Positions 1-9,214 of a DNA stretch of 64,000 bases are shown here, one piece after another. This DNA is from Anaerolineae bacterium (GTDB lineage: Bacteria > Chloroflexota > Anaerolineae > Aggregatilineales > Phototrophicaceae). The notes beneath the pieces were generated by a model that saw nothing but the letters and a program-made list of their open reading frames with translations, was not told the DNA's origin and did no database searches. The stretch covers positions 1 through 64,000 of the forward strand of contig JAPKMO010000005.1 of assembly GCA_026645945.1 (NCBI GenBank). Reading direction: 5' to 3'. Numbering within the stretch: position 1 is the stretch's first letter; each line of letters begins with the position of its first letter. A program made the translations under genes and the position numbers.

Positions 1-558
1 GTGGAAGATTCCGACCGGATGATCGCAGCAACCGAACAGCAAATCCGGGAGCGCATCGGGCAGTATATTTACGGAACGGATAACGAACGTATCGAGTCGG
101 TTCTTGTCCGCCTGTTACTTGAACATGGCGCGACGCTGGCCGTCAGTGAAACGGGGATCGGCGATACGGTGAGCCGGGTCATCGAAGCGGTAGAGCAGGG
201 TAAACAAGTCATACAGGTTGTGGAAACCCACCCCTTACCCGATGTTTTGCGCGCCGCGCTTGGGGTAGACGAGGCGACACCTATTCGCGCCCTGGCCGAA
301 CAGGCCGCCGAAAGGCTTCAAAAACAATCGAACGCGGCAGCGGCTATCGCCATTGTCAGCGACCCGGATTTACGCGAACGCGCCGACAGCGAAGGCGGAA
401 CGGCGATTGCCGTTTTTATGCCGGGCAATGTTCGCTCGCGGGTTTATGGTTTTGGCGGCCAATCCGATCTGGCGGCTGCCTGGGTCAGCTCGTGGTCTTT
501 ATCCATGCTGTGGCGGATGTTAAAAGAAAAATGGGACATGCCGGAGCAGAACCGTTGA
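1..558 (+). CDS. CinA C-terminal-like protein (5' end cut by window)
   Basis: The 185 visible residues resemble the C-terminal domain of CinA/PncC, the NMN amidohydrolase domain. The entry into the domain is recognisable (IYGTDNERIESVLVRLL, then TLAVSETGIGD). The family's AESCTGG signature is changed to VSETGIG, so Thr takes the place of the usual Ser, and the TGIAGP segment reads VSDPDL. Catalysis is therefore doubtful. A GTG lies at base 1, but full CinA is about 410 residues, so the gene probably begins upstream. It runs directly into the next gene, its TGA stop overlapping a TTG start at 555. Family membership is moderately certain; an active amidase is unlikely. Confidence 0.6.
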   Translation: MEDSDRMIAATEQQIRERIGQYIYGTDNERIESVLVRLLLEHGATLAVSETGIGDTVSRVIEAVEQGKQVIQVVETHPLPDVLRAALGVDEATPIRALAEQAAERLQKQSNAAAAIAIVSDPDLRERADSEGGTAIAVFMPGNVRSRVYGFGGQSDLAAAWVSSWSLSMLWRMLKEKWDMPEQNR

Positions 559-1154
559 ACGCCGAACTGGTGCGGCTTTTCATGGAAGCCGGTTTGTTGC
601 AGTTCGGGCGCTTTCAGGACTCATCAGGCACGCGCCCGTTTTTAACCAACCTGGACTACCTGCCGGCATATCCGGACATCCTCAAACAAGTCGTGGCAGA
701 AACGCGGCTGCACCTGGACGGTTTGGCCGTTCAGCGGCTGGTCGCCACCCCCGAAGCCGTGCCGTTTGGGGTTGCACTGGCGCTGGAAACCGGGATTTCC
801 CTGGTTTACAGCCGAGGGCAGGGTAAAGAGGCCGTTTATGATCTGGCCGGGGCATATAACATCGGCCACGCTTCGGTTTTACTGGTCAATACGACCGAAA
901 CACTGCTTTTTCTGGGGGGTTTTATCGCGGGCGCACGCCGCGTGGGGCTGGACATCCATACAGCAGTCGCCATTTTTGATCCGGGTACAACAGTGCCAGA
1001 CATCACGGCGCGCGCGATTATAAACCTGCCCGATGCGCTTGAAATCCTGGCCGCCCAGGGCGAACTGCCCATTCAGCAGGCATTAACTGTGCGGGCATGG
1101 ATTGCCGAGCAGCGCGCAGCAGCTACTCCTCATCCAGGCGCAGTAAGGCCATAA
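555..1154 (+). CDS. Orotate phosphoribosyltransferase-like protein, PRPP motif degenerate
   Basis: The order of segments matches type I phosphoribosyltransferases of the PyrE kind: an N-terminal part with [12 protein letters not shown], then [12 protein letters not shown] followed by [17 protein letters not shown], then a buried strand ASVLLVN. The PRPP-binding loop, normally two acidic residues followed by TTG, reads NTTETLL, so PRPP binding is doubtful. I prefer the TTG start at 555, which overlaps the upstream TGA and suggests translational coupling. An in-frame ATG at 492 would overlap the CinA-like gene by 67 bp. The 3' end overlaps the convergent lepA by 32 bp. The role is unknown; it may be a non-catalytic nucleotide-binding protein. 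Confidence 0.55.
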   Translation: MNAELVRLFMEAGLLQFGRFQDSSGTRPFLTNLDYLPAYPDILKQVVAETRLHLDGLAVQRLVATPEAVPFGVALALETGISLVYSRGQGKEAVYDLAGAYNIGHASVLLVNTTETLLFLGGFIAGARRVGLDIHTAVAIFDPGTTVPDITARAIINLPDALEILAAQGELPIQQALTVRAWIAEQRAAATPHPGAVRP

Positions 1155-2925
1155 AGGCTTCCTGCGGTAGTTCCACCTGTCCGACCATCTTCATGCGCTT
1201 TTTGCCCTTTTTCTGCTTTTCCAGCAGTTTCTTTTTGCGCGTGATGTCGCCGCCGTAACACTTCGCCAGTACATCTTTCCGCAGGGCGCTGACATTGGCA
1301 CGAGAGATAACGCGCTTGCCAACCGCTGCCTGAATCGGCACGGCGAACAACTGGCGCGGAATTAACTCCTTAAGTTTGCTCACCAACCGCTGGCCTTTGT
1401 GGTAGGCTTCATCACGGTGAACAATCAGCGCCAGCGCATCTACCGGTTCGTTATTGACCAGCACATCCAGTTTCACCAGGTCTTCCGGCTGGTATTTGTC
1501 AAACTGGTAATCCATGCTGGCGTATCCGCGCGTGATGCTTTTCAAGCGGTCGAAAAAATCCACGATGATCTCTGACAGCGGTATGCGATAGTGCAAAATC
1601 ACGCGCGTGGCGTCCAGGTATTCGGTCGTCACGTATTCGCCGCGTTTTTTAATCACCAGATCCATCACCGGGCCGATAAATTCCTGGGGCGTGTATATTT
1701 GTATTTTCATCCAGGGTTCGCGGATTTCAGCGATGGTGTTTTCGTCCGGCATCTGCGCCGGGCTGTCCAGCGTGATGACCTCGCCGGTATGAAGTTCGAC
1801 CTGATATTCCACGCTGGGAGCAGTCGCCAGGATGTCAAGATCGTACTCGCGCTCAAGCCGTTCCTGCACGATTTCCATATGGAATAAGCCCAGAAAGCCC
1901 ACCCGAAAACCGAAATTGAGCGCCTGAGAGGTTTCAGGCTCGTAGGTCAGCGATGCGTCGTTGAGCTGCAATTTTTCAAGCGCATCTCGCAGATCGGGGT
2001 AATCATCGTTATTGGTGGGGTAAATGCCGGCAAAAACCATCGGCTTGACTTTTTTATAACCCGGCAGTGCCTCGTCTGCGCCGTTGATCGCCATCGTCAC
2101 CGTATCGCCGACCCGACATTCCTGAACTGTCTTCAGGCCGGTGGCGATATACCCAACTTCGCCCGCCTCCAGCGAATCAACGGGCTGCATATTCGGCGTG
2201 AAGACGCCGATCTCGACCGGTTCAAAACGCGCCCCGGTCGCCATCAAACGCAGAACGGACTTTTTGCCGATTTTTCCGTCGAAAACGCGAATGTATGCAA
2301 CCACCCCTTTATACGAATCGTAGTGCGAGTCGAAAACCAGCGCGCGCAGCGGCGCTTCAGGGTCGCCCTTCGGCGACGGAACGCGCCGGACAATGGCATC
2401 CAGCACATCCTGAACGCCGATTCCCTGTTTAGCGGAAACGTGAATCATCTGATCGGCTGCTATGCCTAACAGGTCTTCTAACTCTTTGGCTACCTCCGCC
2501 GGCCGCGCCGCCGGCAGATCAATCTTGTTGATAACCGGGATGATTTCGAGGTCCTGCTCCAGCGCCAGATAAAGGTTAGCGAGCGTTTGCGCTTCGATGC
2601 CCTGGCTGGCATCCACCACCAGCGCCGCGCCTTCGCAGGCTTGCAGGGCGCGGCTGACTTCATAATTAAAGTCCACATGCCCCGGCGTATCAATGAGGTT
2701 AATCTCATATTCCTGGCCGTCGGCGGCTGTATAGGTCATTCGCACGGCAGACGCTTTGATCGTCACGCCGCGCTCGCGCTCCAGATCCATGCTGTCCAGG
2801 AGCTGTTCCTGCATCTGACGCTCGCTCACCGTATTGGTGATCTGCAACAACCGATCAGCAAGTGTGCTTTTGCCGTGATCTATATGGGCGATAATCGAAA
2901 AATTACGGATGTTCTCGCGGCTCAT
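1123..2925 (-). CDS. lepA: Elongation factor 4 (LepA)
   Basis: A 600-residue translational GTPase of full family length. The N-terminus carries the G1 motif in [11 protein letters not shown], switch II DTPGH and NKID for guanine recognition. These are followed by EF-G-like domains II, III and V and the LepA-specific C-terminal domain ending near [15 protein letters not shown]. LepA binds ribosomes and acts on stalled or mistranslocated complexes and in ribosome assembly. It lies downstream of tlyA on the same strand with an 80-bp gap and may share its transcript. Identification is secure. Confidence 0.98.
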   Translation of the reverse strand: MSRENIRNFSIIAHIDHGKSTLADRLLQITNTVSERQMQEQLLDSMDLERERGVTIKASAVRMTYTAADGQEYEINLIDTPGHVDFNYEVSRALQACEGAALVVDASQGIEAQTLANLYLALEQDLEIIPVINKIDLPAARPAEVAKELEDLLGIAADQMIHVSAKQGIGVQDVLDAIVRRVPSPKGDPEAPLRALVFDSHYDSYKGVVAYIRVFDGKIGKKSVLRLMATGARFEPVEIGVFTPNMQPVDSLEAGEVGYIATGLKTVQECRVGDTVTMAINGADEALPGYKKVKPMVFAGIYPTNNDDYPDLRDALEKLQLNDASLTYEPETSQALNFGFRVGFLGLFHMEIVQERLEREYDLDILATAPSVEYQVELHTGEVITLDSPAQMPDENTIAEIREPWMKIQIYTPQEFIGPVMDLVIKKRGEYVTTEYLDATRVILHYRIPLSEIIVDFFDRLKSITRGYASMDYQFDKYQPEDLVKLDVLVNNEPVDALALIVHRDEAYHKGQRLVSKLKELIPRQLFAVPIQAAVGKRVISRANVSALRKDVLAKCYGGDITRKKKLLEKQKKGKKRMKMVGQVELPQEAFMALLRLDEE

Positions 2926-3005
2926 GGGCGTTTGACAACCTGTTCTTGAATGCGGCTATTATAACGTGGGAGAGATGCAGAAATATAGAGCGCGTAACTG
3001 CGGCG

Positions 3006-3788
3006 TCATTCATCAAAAACGCCGCGAATGAGCGCGGGGATGTCCGCCGATTCGTCACCGTTCTTCCAGCCAAGCCAGGCCAGGAACTCAATATTACCGG
3101 CAGGGCCTTTGATGGGGGAAACAGTCAAACCTTTGAGCGCAAAACCCTGGCCGCGCGCGAAGGCCAGCACAGCTTCCAGCACGCGCGCATGTACGCGGCG
3201 ATCTTTCACCACGCCGCCCTTACCAACTTCCTCGCGCCCGGCCTCGAACTGCGGTTTGATGAGCGGGATAACATCAGTCTGCGCCGCCAGCCAGCCGGTG
3301 ATCGCCGGCAGCAGCAGCCTGAGTGAAATGAAAGAGGCATCTACCACAACCAGATTGACCGGCTCCGGCAGAGTTTCGATATAACGCGCGTTGGTGCGCT
3401 CCATCACGACAACGCGCGAGTCCTGCCGCAGCGTGTAGTCCAGTTGGCCGTAGCCCACATCAATGGCGTAAACACGCGCCGCGCCCGCCTGGAGCAGACA
3501 GTCGGTAAAACCACCGGTGCTGGCGCCTACGTCGGCGCAGATACGCCCCGCCGCCTCGACCTTAAAAATATCTAATGCGTGGGCCAACTTTTCGCCGCCC
3601 CGGCTCACAAAACGCGGTTTGCTTTTGACCGTGATGAGCGCATCGGCGCTCACACGCGTTCCGGGTTTGTCAATCACAGCGCCGTTCACCACCACCTCAC
3701 CCGCCATGATGATAGCACGCGCTTTCTCGCGGCTTGGGGCTAGGCCGTGTTCATGGAGCAAAAGGTCAAGGCGCTGTTTGGCGGTCAT
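3006..3788 (-). CDS. tlyA: TlyA-family rRNA 2'-O-methyltransferase
   Basis: A 260-residue protein with an N-terminal S4 RNA-binding domain (residues about 4-60; RLDLLLHEHGL, ARAIIMAGEVVVNG) and an FtsJ-like Rossmann methyltransferase domain. The catalytic tetrad pattern is visible: K in SRGGEKL, D in VDASFIS, K in IKPQFEAG and E in GPAGNIEFL. The SAM loop is DVGASTGGFTD. Family members methylate the 2'-hydroxyl of cytidines in 16S and 23S rRNA. Its start lies 1 bp past the stop of the upstream protease-like gene, so the two are co-transcribed. Length and motifs are normal. Confidence 0.93.
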   Translation of the reverse strand: MTAKQRLDLLLHEHGLAPSREKARAIIMAGEVVVNGAVIDKPGTRVSADALITVKSKPRFVSRGGEKLAHALDIFKVEAAGRICADVGASTGGFTDCLLQAGAARVYAIDVGYGQLDYTLRQDSRVVVMERTNARYIETLPEPVNLVVVDASFISLRLLLPAITGWLAAQTDVIPLIKPQFEAGREEVGKGGVVKDRRVHARVLEAVLAFARGQGFALKGLTVSPIKGPAGNIEFLAWLGWKNGDESADIPALIRGVFDE

Positions 3789-3789
3789 G

Positions 3790-6036
3790 TCAATCGCGTA
3801 TCAGATAGATGGTAATGTCGAGCGGGTTGGCGGTTGTTTCGTCCACAACGATACCATCGGCGTTGATCGGCAGGTAGCCTTTAGCGGCGATGATCGCGCT
3901 GTAGGCAATTTCGACCGTCTCGGTACTGAATTGAAGCGGGCGGTCAATCTGGAAACGCCCGTTCCGGTCAGTAACGGCCAGCGCGTACACCTGGTTTTGA
4001 CTCCAGGTAAATTCACTCACCGAGTAATCCTCGCTAATCAGCACAAAGGCCACGCCGGGGATGCCCTGGCCGGAGTTTGCGTCCAGGATTTGGCCGCGCA
4101 GTTGAACGCCGCCGGCCTGGGCAAAGGTATCAATAGGAAGCTGGCCGATGCCAACCTGAGCGCGCGCTGAAAGAAGCTGTACATTGTTCACCAGCAAATC
4201 TATTCTGTATGCTCCATCAGGAATCCCACCCGGCGCGCTGAGGCGAACCAGGAAATTCTGGCCGCTTTCCAGTGTATTCCAGGGGGCGGTTTGCTGGTAA
4301 AAAATCTCGTTATCCACCGTCCAGCGCATTGTCCACAGCGTACCGGGAGCGATCTGCTGCCAGTCAAAACGCGCGTACAGGCTGGCGATTCCCGCAGGGA
4401 AGCTGCTTAACGGCGCGGAAGCAATCGCTTCTTCGGGCGTGCCGGCGGTTGTAAATCGCTCGTTTCTAAAAATTTCGGGCAGCGCGCCCTGCGCCGCGCC
4501 GGCAATCGTAAAATCTGAGGTGGCAGCCAGCCGGTTAGTAATGTAAAGCTCCAGCCGGTAGCTTCCGGGGGGCAGGCCGGCCTGCGAACTGATGCTGGTG
4601 GTTGCCGAGCCGGAAGCTCCGGCGTTCCAGGTGTTCGTCTGGCGTGAAAACTCAGTCCCGTCCAGATACCAGATGGATGTCCATTCCGTTCCATTTTCCA
4701 TATTCAAAAAAAGAAAACGGGCGGTCGCAATATTGCCGGTGGGCAGCACAAAACCATTGCCAAACGGGTTATTCTGCAAATCAAACAGGGCAAAAATGAT
4801 GTCGCTGAAAGTCGGCGCGGTTTCGGGCGCACCGCCGATCACTAAGCGGGCAGTTGGCGCGGCGATGCCATTAGCAAACAGGGTGAACTCATAAACGCCG
4901 TTCGGCCAGGGTTGGCCGCTGCTGCCGAGATACCACAGGCCGCGTGTGCCGCCGCTCCAGCGCACTGGTGCCAGACTGAAGGTGGGGTTGGGGATACCAT
5001 CGGTCGTCACACGCAGTTCGTAGACGGTTTCCGGCGTCATGTTCTCGTAATCAAAAAACAGGTACAGGCTGTTACTGCCCGCCGGCAGACTGCGAATAAC
5101 CGACGTGGGCATACCTGCTTCATTGACGGAAGGCGAAAAAAACAGGCGCTTGAAGTTTGGCGTTCCGCCACCGCCGACCTGAGCAGTCGGCACGTTCAGC
5201 AGATCAAGCGACAGGCCGAGGGACGCAGCGCGAAGCAGTGGCCGCGCAAAATTGGATGGACGCAGCGCGTTGATAAAACCGCCGACCGGGATGCAAATAT
5301 CGCTGTTGTTCACCGCGTTATCAAAATTAGTGTCCTGGATGGGCTGACAGGTTGTATCCAGCACCCCGGCAGCCAGCGGCGCTGTCGTCGGGATGGCGAT
5401 TAACTCACCGTCCTGGTTGTATGCCGCGCCGCCAGTCATCGTCCCCGGAATAACCGCGCTGGTTTTGATCCACGACTTTTCGCCGCCGCCGGGTTCGGCG
5501 ACAAACCCGATAACCGTGCCGCGCCGCACATCAACCGGGTCATCCCCAATCCCCGGATACCCGATCACGGTGATGGTTTCGTCCAGCTGAACCGTATCCG
5601 AGTCGGCCAGCTCAACAAAAGGCAGCGCCAGCGTCCCCGCTTCGATTAACCGCCCGTCAAGTTCCCGCGTAATACGGAGCAAAGCCAGATCAATCCCCGG
5701 CGAAGCCTGCGCGATTTCTGCCCGGTAACGCAGAATCGGCGGTTCGTTCAAATTATTGCTGATGCCGATGATGAGCGTCTCGCCGGGACATGCCTGGCTG
5801 ACCAGCGTATTATGCGCGTTAGTCAGTATCAGACCATCGCGTTTGACGATAGTGCCAGAACCGATACAGGTAACGAACAGATCATCGCCGACATTACGCG
5901 CCTGCACAACGAATACGGTGGCGCGTTGAAGGCGTTCAATATCCAATCCGGCGCTCTCTTGTGCGTAAACAAGCAGTACTGAGGCCAGCAAAGGAACGAA
6001 CAGTGAAACCAGCAGCAAACGGCGCATAGGTATCAA
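3790..6036 (-). CDS. Secreted trypsin-like serine protease homologue with Ig-like and carboxypeptidase-regulatory-like domains; catalytic Ser replaced by Thr
   Basis: A 748-residue exported protein with a signal peptide at about residues 1-26 ending AQE. A trypsin/HtrA-like domain spans about 33-260: His75 in TNAH and Asp116 in GIDLALL match the triad. The nucleophile loop, normally PGNSGGP, reads PGTMTGGA, placing Thr201 at the Ser position. Residues about 270-640 hold three to four repeated beta-rich units with recurring patterns such as LPPGSYRLELY and IPDGAYRIDLLV. The C-terminus (about 648-748) resembles a carboxypeptidase regulatory-like domain (LRGQILDANSGQGIPG). It overlaps the upstream gene by 4 bp. 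It may be a binding protein rather than a protease. Confidence 0.75.
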   Translation of the reverse strand: MIPMRRLLLVSLFVPLLASVLLVYAQESAGLDIERLQRATVFVVQARNVGDDLFVTCIGSGTIVKRDGLILTNAHNTLVSQACPGETLIIGISNNLNEPPILRYRAEIAQASPGIDLALLRITRELDGRLIEAGTLALPFVELADSDTVQLDETITVIGYPGIGDDPVDVRRGTVIGFVAEPGGGEKSWIKTSAVIPGTMTGGAAYNQDGELIAIPTTAPLAAGVLDTTCQPIQDTNFDNAVNNSDICIPVGGFINALRPSNFARPLLRAASLGLSLDLLNVPTAQVGGGGTPNFKRLFFSPSVNEAGMPTSVIRSLPAGSNSLYLFFDYENMTPETVYELRVTTDGIPNPTFSLAPVRWSGGTRGLWYLGSSGQPWPNGVYEFTLFANGIAAPTARLVIGGAPETAPTFSDIIFALFDLQNNPFGNGFVLPTGNIATARFLFLNMENGTEWTSIWYLDGTEFSRQTNTWNAGASGSATTSISSQAGLPPGSYRLELYITNRLAATSDFTIAGAAQGALPEIFRNERFTTAGTPEEAIASAPLSSFPAGIASLYARFDWQQIAPGTLWTMRWTVDNEIFYQQTAPWNTLESGQNFLVRLSAPGGIPDGAYRIDLLVNNVQLLSARAQVGIGQLPIDTFAQAGGVQLRGQILDANSGQGIPGVAFVLISEDYSVSEFTWSQNQVYALAVTDRNGRFQIDRPLQFSTETVEIAYSAIIAAKGYLPINADGIVVDETTANPLDITIYLIRD

Positions 6037-6632
6037 AATTCCAGACTGGACAGAAACTGTTGGAAGCGCGGGTAGTTCTGGTCATACGTGCGCGCATCCG
6101 ACAAAAAAGTAATGATAATGGCCTGCCCTCTTGAGATGGTGAGAATATCCAGCCCTTCAACAACGACCGGGATGCTTTGAAGAAACGGGTCCGACTCGGC
6201 GGCGACGAACGTATACGTTACAGCGGTCGCCTCGATCTCGTCGGGCAGCACGTAAGGCTCGATTGCGAAGACGGTGTAGCTGGACAGAGTTTGCGACCGG
6301 CTTAATGTGAGAGCATCAATCAGGTTGCGCGTGGAGGTGATGGCACTGACCGGACGCGCCGCTACCTGGATGGTGGTCTTAAAACCGACCTGCGTTACAT
6401 CACGCACGCGAAAAATATAATTGCCCTGTTCATCAATCAGCCAATTTTCAGGATATTCTGCCCGGATGCCGGCTTGGTTGTTACTGTAAACGACCGTCGC
6501 GTTTAACACGCCATCACGAAGATTCATGCCAATGAAAAGGCTGAACAGACCCAAAAACAGCACGATATAATCACTCCACCGCTGCCGCAGGCTTAATTCG
6601 TCACGCTGCGAGGTAATCTCAACGACTGCCAT
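6033..6632 (-). CDS. Membrane-anchored protein of unknown function
   Basis: A 199-residue protein with a short cytoplasmic N-terminus, one membrane segment (about residues 21-37, YIVLFLGLFSLFIGM) and an extracytoplasmic domain. That domain begins YSNNQAGIRAEYPENWLID, a pattern reminiscent of PsbP/Mog1-like folds in which 'P.gW' follows a strand. I do not recognise a specific family. It sits between the PrsW-like gene (5-bp gap) and the protease-like gene (4-bp overlap), so all three are probably made from one transcript and may act together at the envelope. Confidence 0.7.
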   Translation of the reverse strand: MAVVEITSQRDELSLRQRWSDYIVLFLGLFSLFIGMNLRDGVLNATVVYSNNQAGIRAEYPENWLIDEQGNYIFRVRDVTQVGFKTTIQVAARPVSAITSTRNLIDALTLSRSQTLSSYTVFAIEPYVLPDEIEATAVTYTFVAAESDPFLQSIPVVVEGLDILTISRGQAIIITFLSDARTYDQNYPRFQQFLSSLEF

Positions 6633-6637
6633 CGGCG

Positions 6638-7528
6638 CTACTCCACAACGGCCTCACGTTCGCGGCGCTCGGCACTGTCGTACAAAAATGCGATAATGAG
6701 TGAAAGCGCAACCAGCAGCGCGGCAGCAAAACCCAGGCCGAACAGAAATTTCGGCGGGCTGATTTCCAGACCAAAACTTGGATTTACCAACCCCGCTCGC
6801 ACCGGAATAGCGATGCCTGTTATCAGTGCGGCCAGCGCAATGGTGCTGGGGACAAACAGGGGAGTCGGCAGACCAAAGCGCAGTTCGGCCAATCCATAGC
6901 CGACGATCAGACTGGTGACGAGGTGAAAAACAACATGCTCGAAAACCCGCCCGGCTGCCACATCCGGCGACGGCGAACCATCAAATACAAATCGGAGATT
7001 TAAAACGGTCGCATAACCGATGGCTGCGGCAGCGCCATAGGCCACACCATCCAGCCGTGTCCGAAAATGATCCGGCCAGGCGGCATAACGAATCACGATA
7101 TACTTCACCATCTCCTGAACGGTTCCTGCCGTGAAGGTATAACCAATAATTCGGCTGATGGCGCTGGACAGCGGCAGCCAGCGATCAACCTGAAAAAACT
7201 CCTCGACCAGCGGAATCCCAACGGCATTAGCGGCTAAGCCGGTGATGAGCGCAACAGCCAATAAGCGACGGCGCGGCTGCGGGACCGAACGCTCCGGCCA
7301 CCAGGAAAAGGCCAGCCATAAAGCCGCCGGCATCAAAGCCAGCGCCAGGCCCAAAATCGGGTGGAAACGAACAGGAATCCGCACGCCCAGGATATTTGCC
7401 AGAAAATACAACAGCGCGGCTGTCAGGAATAAAACACCAGACTCGATGGCGATGCTCCGCCAGGGACGGCGGTAGGGATGTATTTCTTCCTTTTCCTGGG
7501 GTGGGGTGAGCAGGCTTAAACGGGACAA
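6638..7528 (-). CDS. PrsW-like polytopic membrane protein, probable inactive protease
   Basis: A 296-residue protein with about eight hydrophobic segments. The middle resembles PrsW-family intramembrane metalloproteases: QEMVK at 138-142 where the family has EExxK, then a DGVAYG segment and an AIGYATVLNL segment, and HVVFH at about 198-202. The first Glu of motif 1 is Gln, and the Glu of the family's GFAxxEN motif is missing (LN at 176-177). Metal-dependent proteolysis is therefore unlikely. It is the first gene of the minus-strand block running to tlyA. Fold assignment is moderate. Confidence 0.65.
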   Translation of the reverse strand: MSRLSLLTPPQEKEEIHPYRRPWRSIAIESGVLFLTAALLYFLANILGVRIPVRFHPILGLALALMPAALWLAFSWWPERSVPQPRRRLLAVALITGLAANAVGIPLVEEFFQVDRWLPLSSAISRIIGYTFTAGTVQEMVKYIVIRYAAWPDHFRTRLDGVAYGAAAAIGYATVLNLRFVFDGSPSPDVAAGRVFEHVVFHLVTSLIVGYGLAELRFGLPTPLFVPSTIALAALITGIAIPVRAGLVNPSFGLEISPPKFLFGLGFAAALLVALSLIIAFLYDSAERREREAVVE

Positions 7529-7616
7529 AACGAAATAACCTGTTTTGCTTACAATCGCTGCGCTATACTTTCAAATCGAATCGTAGCGCATAGTTCTCCT
7601 CATGGAAAGGCACAGT

Positions 7617-9209
7617 ATGCAGCGGGTATTGAGACTGCTGGGTTGGTTTGTTTTGGTATTGATGATGGCCGCCTGCGGGGGTGACAGTTCCGGGTCACAG
7701 ACCAGCGCGGACAGACGCCTGATTTACGGCTTGACGCTACAACCCAGCGGCATTGACCCGCACATCAACAGTTCGTCCGAACTCGGCATCCCGCTGCGGC
7801 AGGTTTACGATACGCTGGTCTACCACGACCCGGCAACCGCCGCTATTGTCCCCGGCCTGGCCGTTGAATGGGCGGTCAGTGATGATGGTTTGACCTATAC
7901 CTTTAAACTGCGTCAGGGCGTCACGTTCCATGATGGCACGCCGTTTAATGCACAGGCGGTTGCCGCCAACCTTGATCGCATCGTTGATCCGGCCACCGCC
8001 TCTCAAAAAGCTGTTTTTTTGTTGGGGACATATACCGGCTACGAGATAGTGGACGAATACACCATCCAGCTTAAACTTGCGGAGCCGTACAGCCCACTGT
8101 TAGACTCGTTAAGCCAGGTTTATCTGGGTATCGCCAGCCCGACGGCTCTGGCGGAATACTCGACCAGCCGCTATCAGTTTCATCAGGTTGGTACAGGGCC
8201 GTTTCGTTTTGTCGAATACGTGCCAGGCGACCGCATCGTGCTTCAGCGCAGCCCGGATTACCAATGGGGGCCGGCGTTTTATCAAACCGGTAATATCGAA
8301 ATGATTGAATTTCGCTTTTTTACCGATGCGCCCACCCGCGCGGCAGCTATCGAAAGCGGCGCAGCCCAGATTATGGGTGAACTGCTGCCGACCGATGCCA
8401 GGGCATTAACTGCCAACAGCGCCATCCAGCTTTTGCCGGTGACGATACCGGGGCAGCCGCTCCAATTTCTTATGAACACACGGCGTTTTCCGACCGATAA
8501 TCGCATCGTGCGGCAGGCACTTTTGTTCGGCGCAAACCGGAACACCATCATTGACACCGTGTTCCAGCGATTTTCTCCGGTTGCCTGGGGACCCATTTCG
8601 GCCAACACACTGTTTTACAGCCGCGAAATGATCGGCCTGTATGCCCAGGATACCGGGCAGGCTCAAACCCTTCTGGCTTCGGCAGGTTTCCAGGACAGCA
8701 ATAATAACGGTTATCTCGATGTCGGCGGCATTGAGCTGGAAGTGACCGTCATCGTGCCGCCCTGGGGTTTAATACCGGAAGTCGCCCAGTTATTGCAGGA
8801 TCAATGGCGCGCTATCGGCGTGCGCGCCGTCCTGGAGCCGGTGCCGACACGCAGCGCGCTGTTAGAGCGGGTTAAAGAAGGCCAGTACAATCTGGTAGCG
8901 TTTTACAGCTTCGGCCTTGACCCGGTTTTTTTGAACCAGTATTTCCTCGGCGACAGCCCCGATAACTGGACGGGATACAGCAATCCCGACCTCGACAACA
9001 TCCTGCGCGAAGCAGCGCGGACCGGCGACCCGAACACCCGGCGAAGCCTGTACGCACAGGCACAGCGTATCATTATGGACGAGGCGCTGATTTTGCCGAT
9101 TCGGGATTACGTGAACCTCAACGCCGCCAGCGCCGCGCTGAAAGGTCTGACCTTCGACTCTTACGGCTGGTTTCCGCTTTTGAATGCCGTGACGGTGGCC
9201 GACAGCTAA
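7617..9209 (+). CDS. ABC transporter substrate-binding lipoprotein, peptide/nickel (family 5) type
   Basis: About 530 residues of the DppA/OppA/NikA family. An N-terminal signal peptide ends in a lipobox (MMAACG), so the protein is lipid-anchored outside the membrane. Family landmarks include LIYGLTLQPSGIDPH near the start, AVSDDGLTYTFKLRQGVTFHDG, and a C-terminal RDYVNLNA region. I chose the ATG at 7617, which has GGAAAGG six bases upstream; an ATG at 7602 is in frame. Two permease genes follow directly. The ligand cannot be read from the sequence; small peptides are the family default. Confidence 0.9.
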   Translation: MQRVLRLLGWFVLVLMMAACGGDSSGSQTSADRRLIYGLTLQPSGIDPHINSSSELGIPLRQVYDTLVYHDPATAAIVPGLAVEWAVSDDGLTYTFKLRQGVTFHDGTPFNAQAVAANLDRIVDPATASQKAVFLLGTYTGYEIVDEYTIQLKLAEPYSPLLDSLSQVYLGIASPTALAEYSTSRYQFHQVGTGPFRFVEYVPGDRIVLQRSPDYQWGPAFYQTGNIEMIEFRFFTDAPTRAAAIESGAAQIMGELLPTDARALTANSAIQLLPVTIPGQPLQFLMNTRRFPTDNRIVRQALLFGANRNTIIDTVFQRFSPVAWGPISANTLFYSREMIGLYAQDTGQAQTLLASAGFQDSNNNGYLDVGGIELEVTVIVPPWGLIPEVAQLLQDQWRAIGVRAVLEPVPTRSALLERVKEGQYNLVAFYSFGLDPVFLNQYFLGDSPDNWTGYSNPDLDNILREAARTGDPNTRRSLYAQAQRIIMDEALILPIRDYVNLNAASAALKGLTFDSYGWFPLLNAVTVADS

Positions 9210-9214
9210 CGGCT

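Noticed and set aside
492-1154. CinA-like and OPRT-like genes as one frameshifted fusion gene
   Set aside because: Each has its own complete domain boundary, and the TTG/TGA overlap at 555-558 is normal for coupled genes.
3517-4170. A 217-codon open frame on the plus strand
   Set aside because: It runs antisense across the tlyA start and the protease-like gene end, both well supported. No family features.
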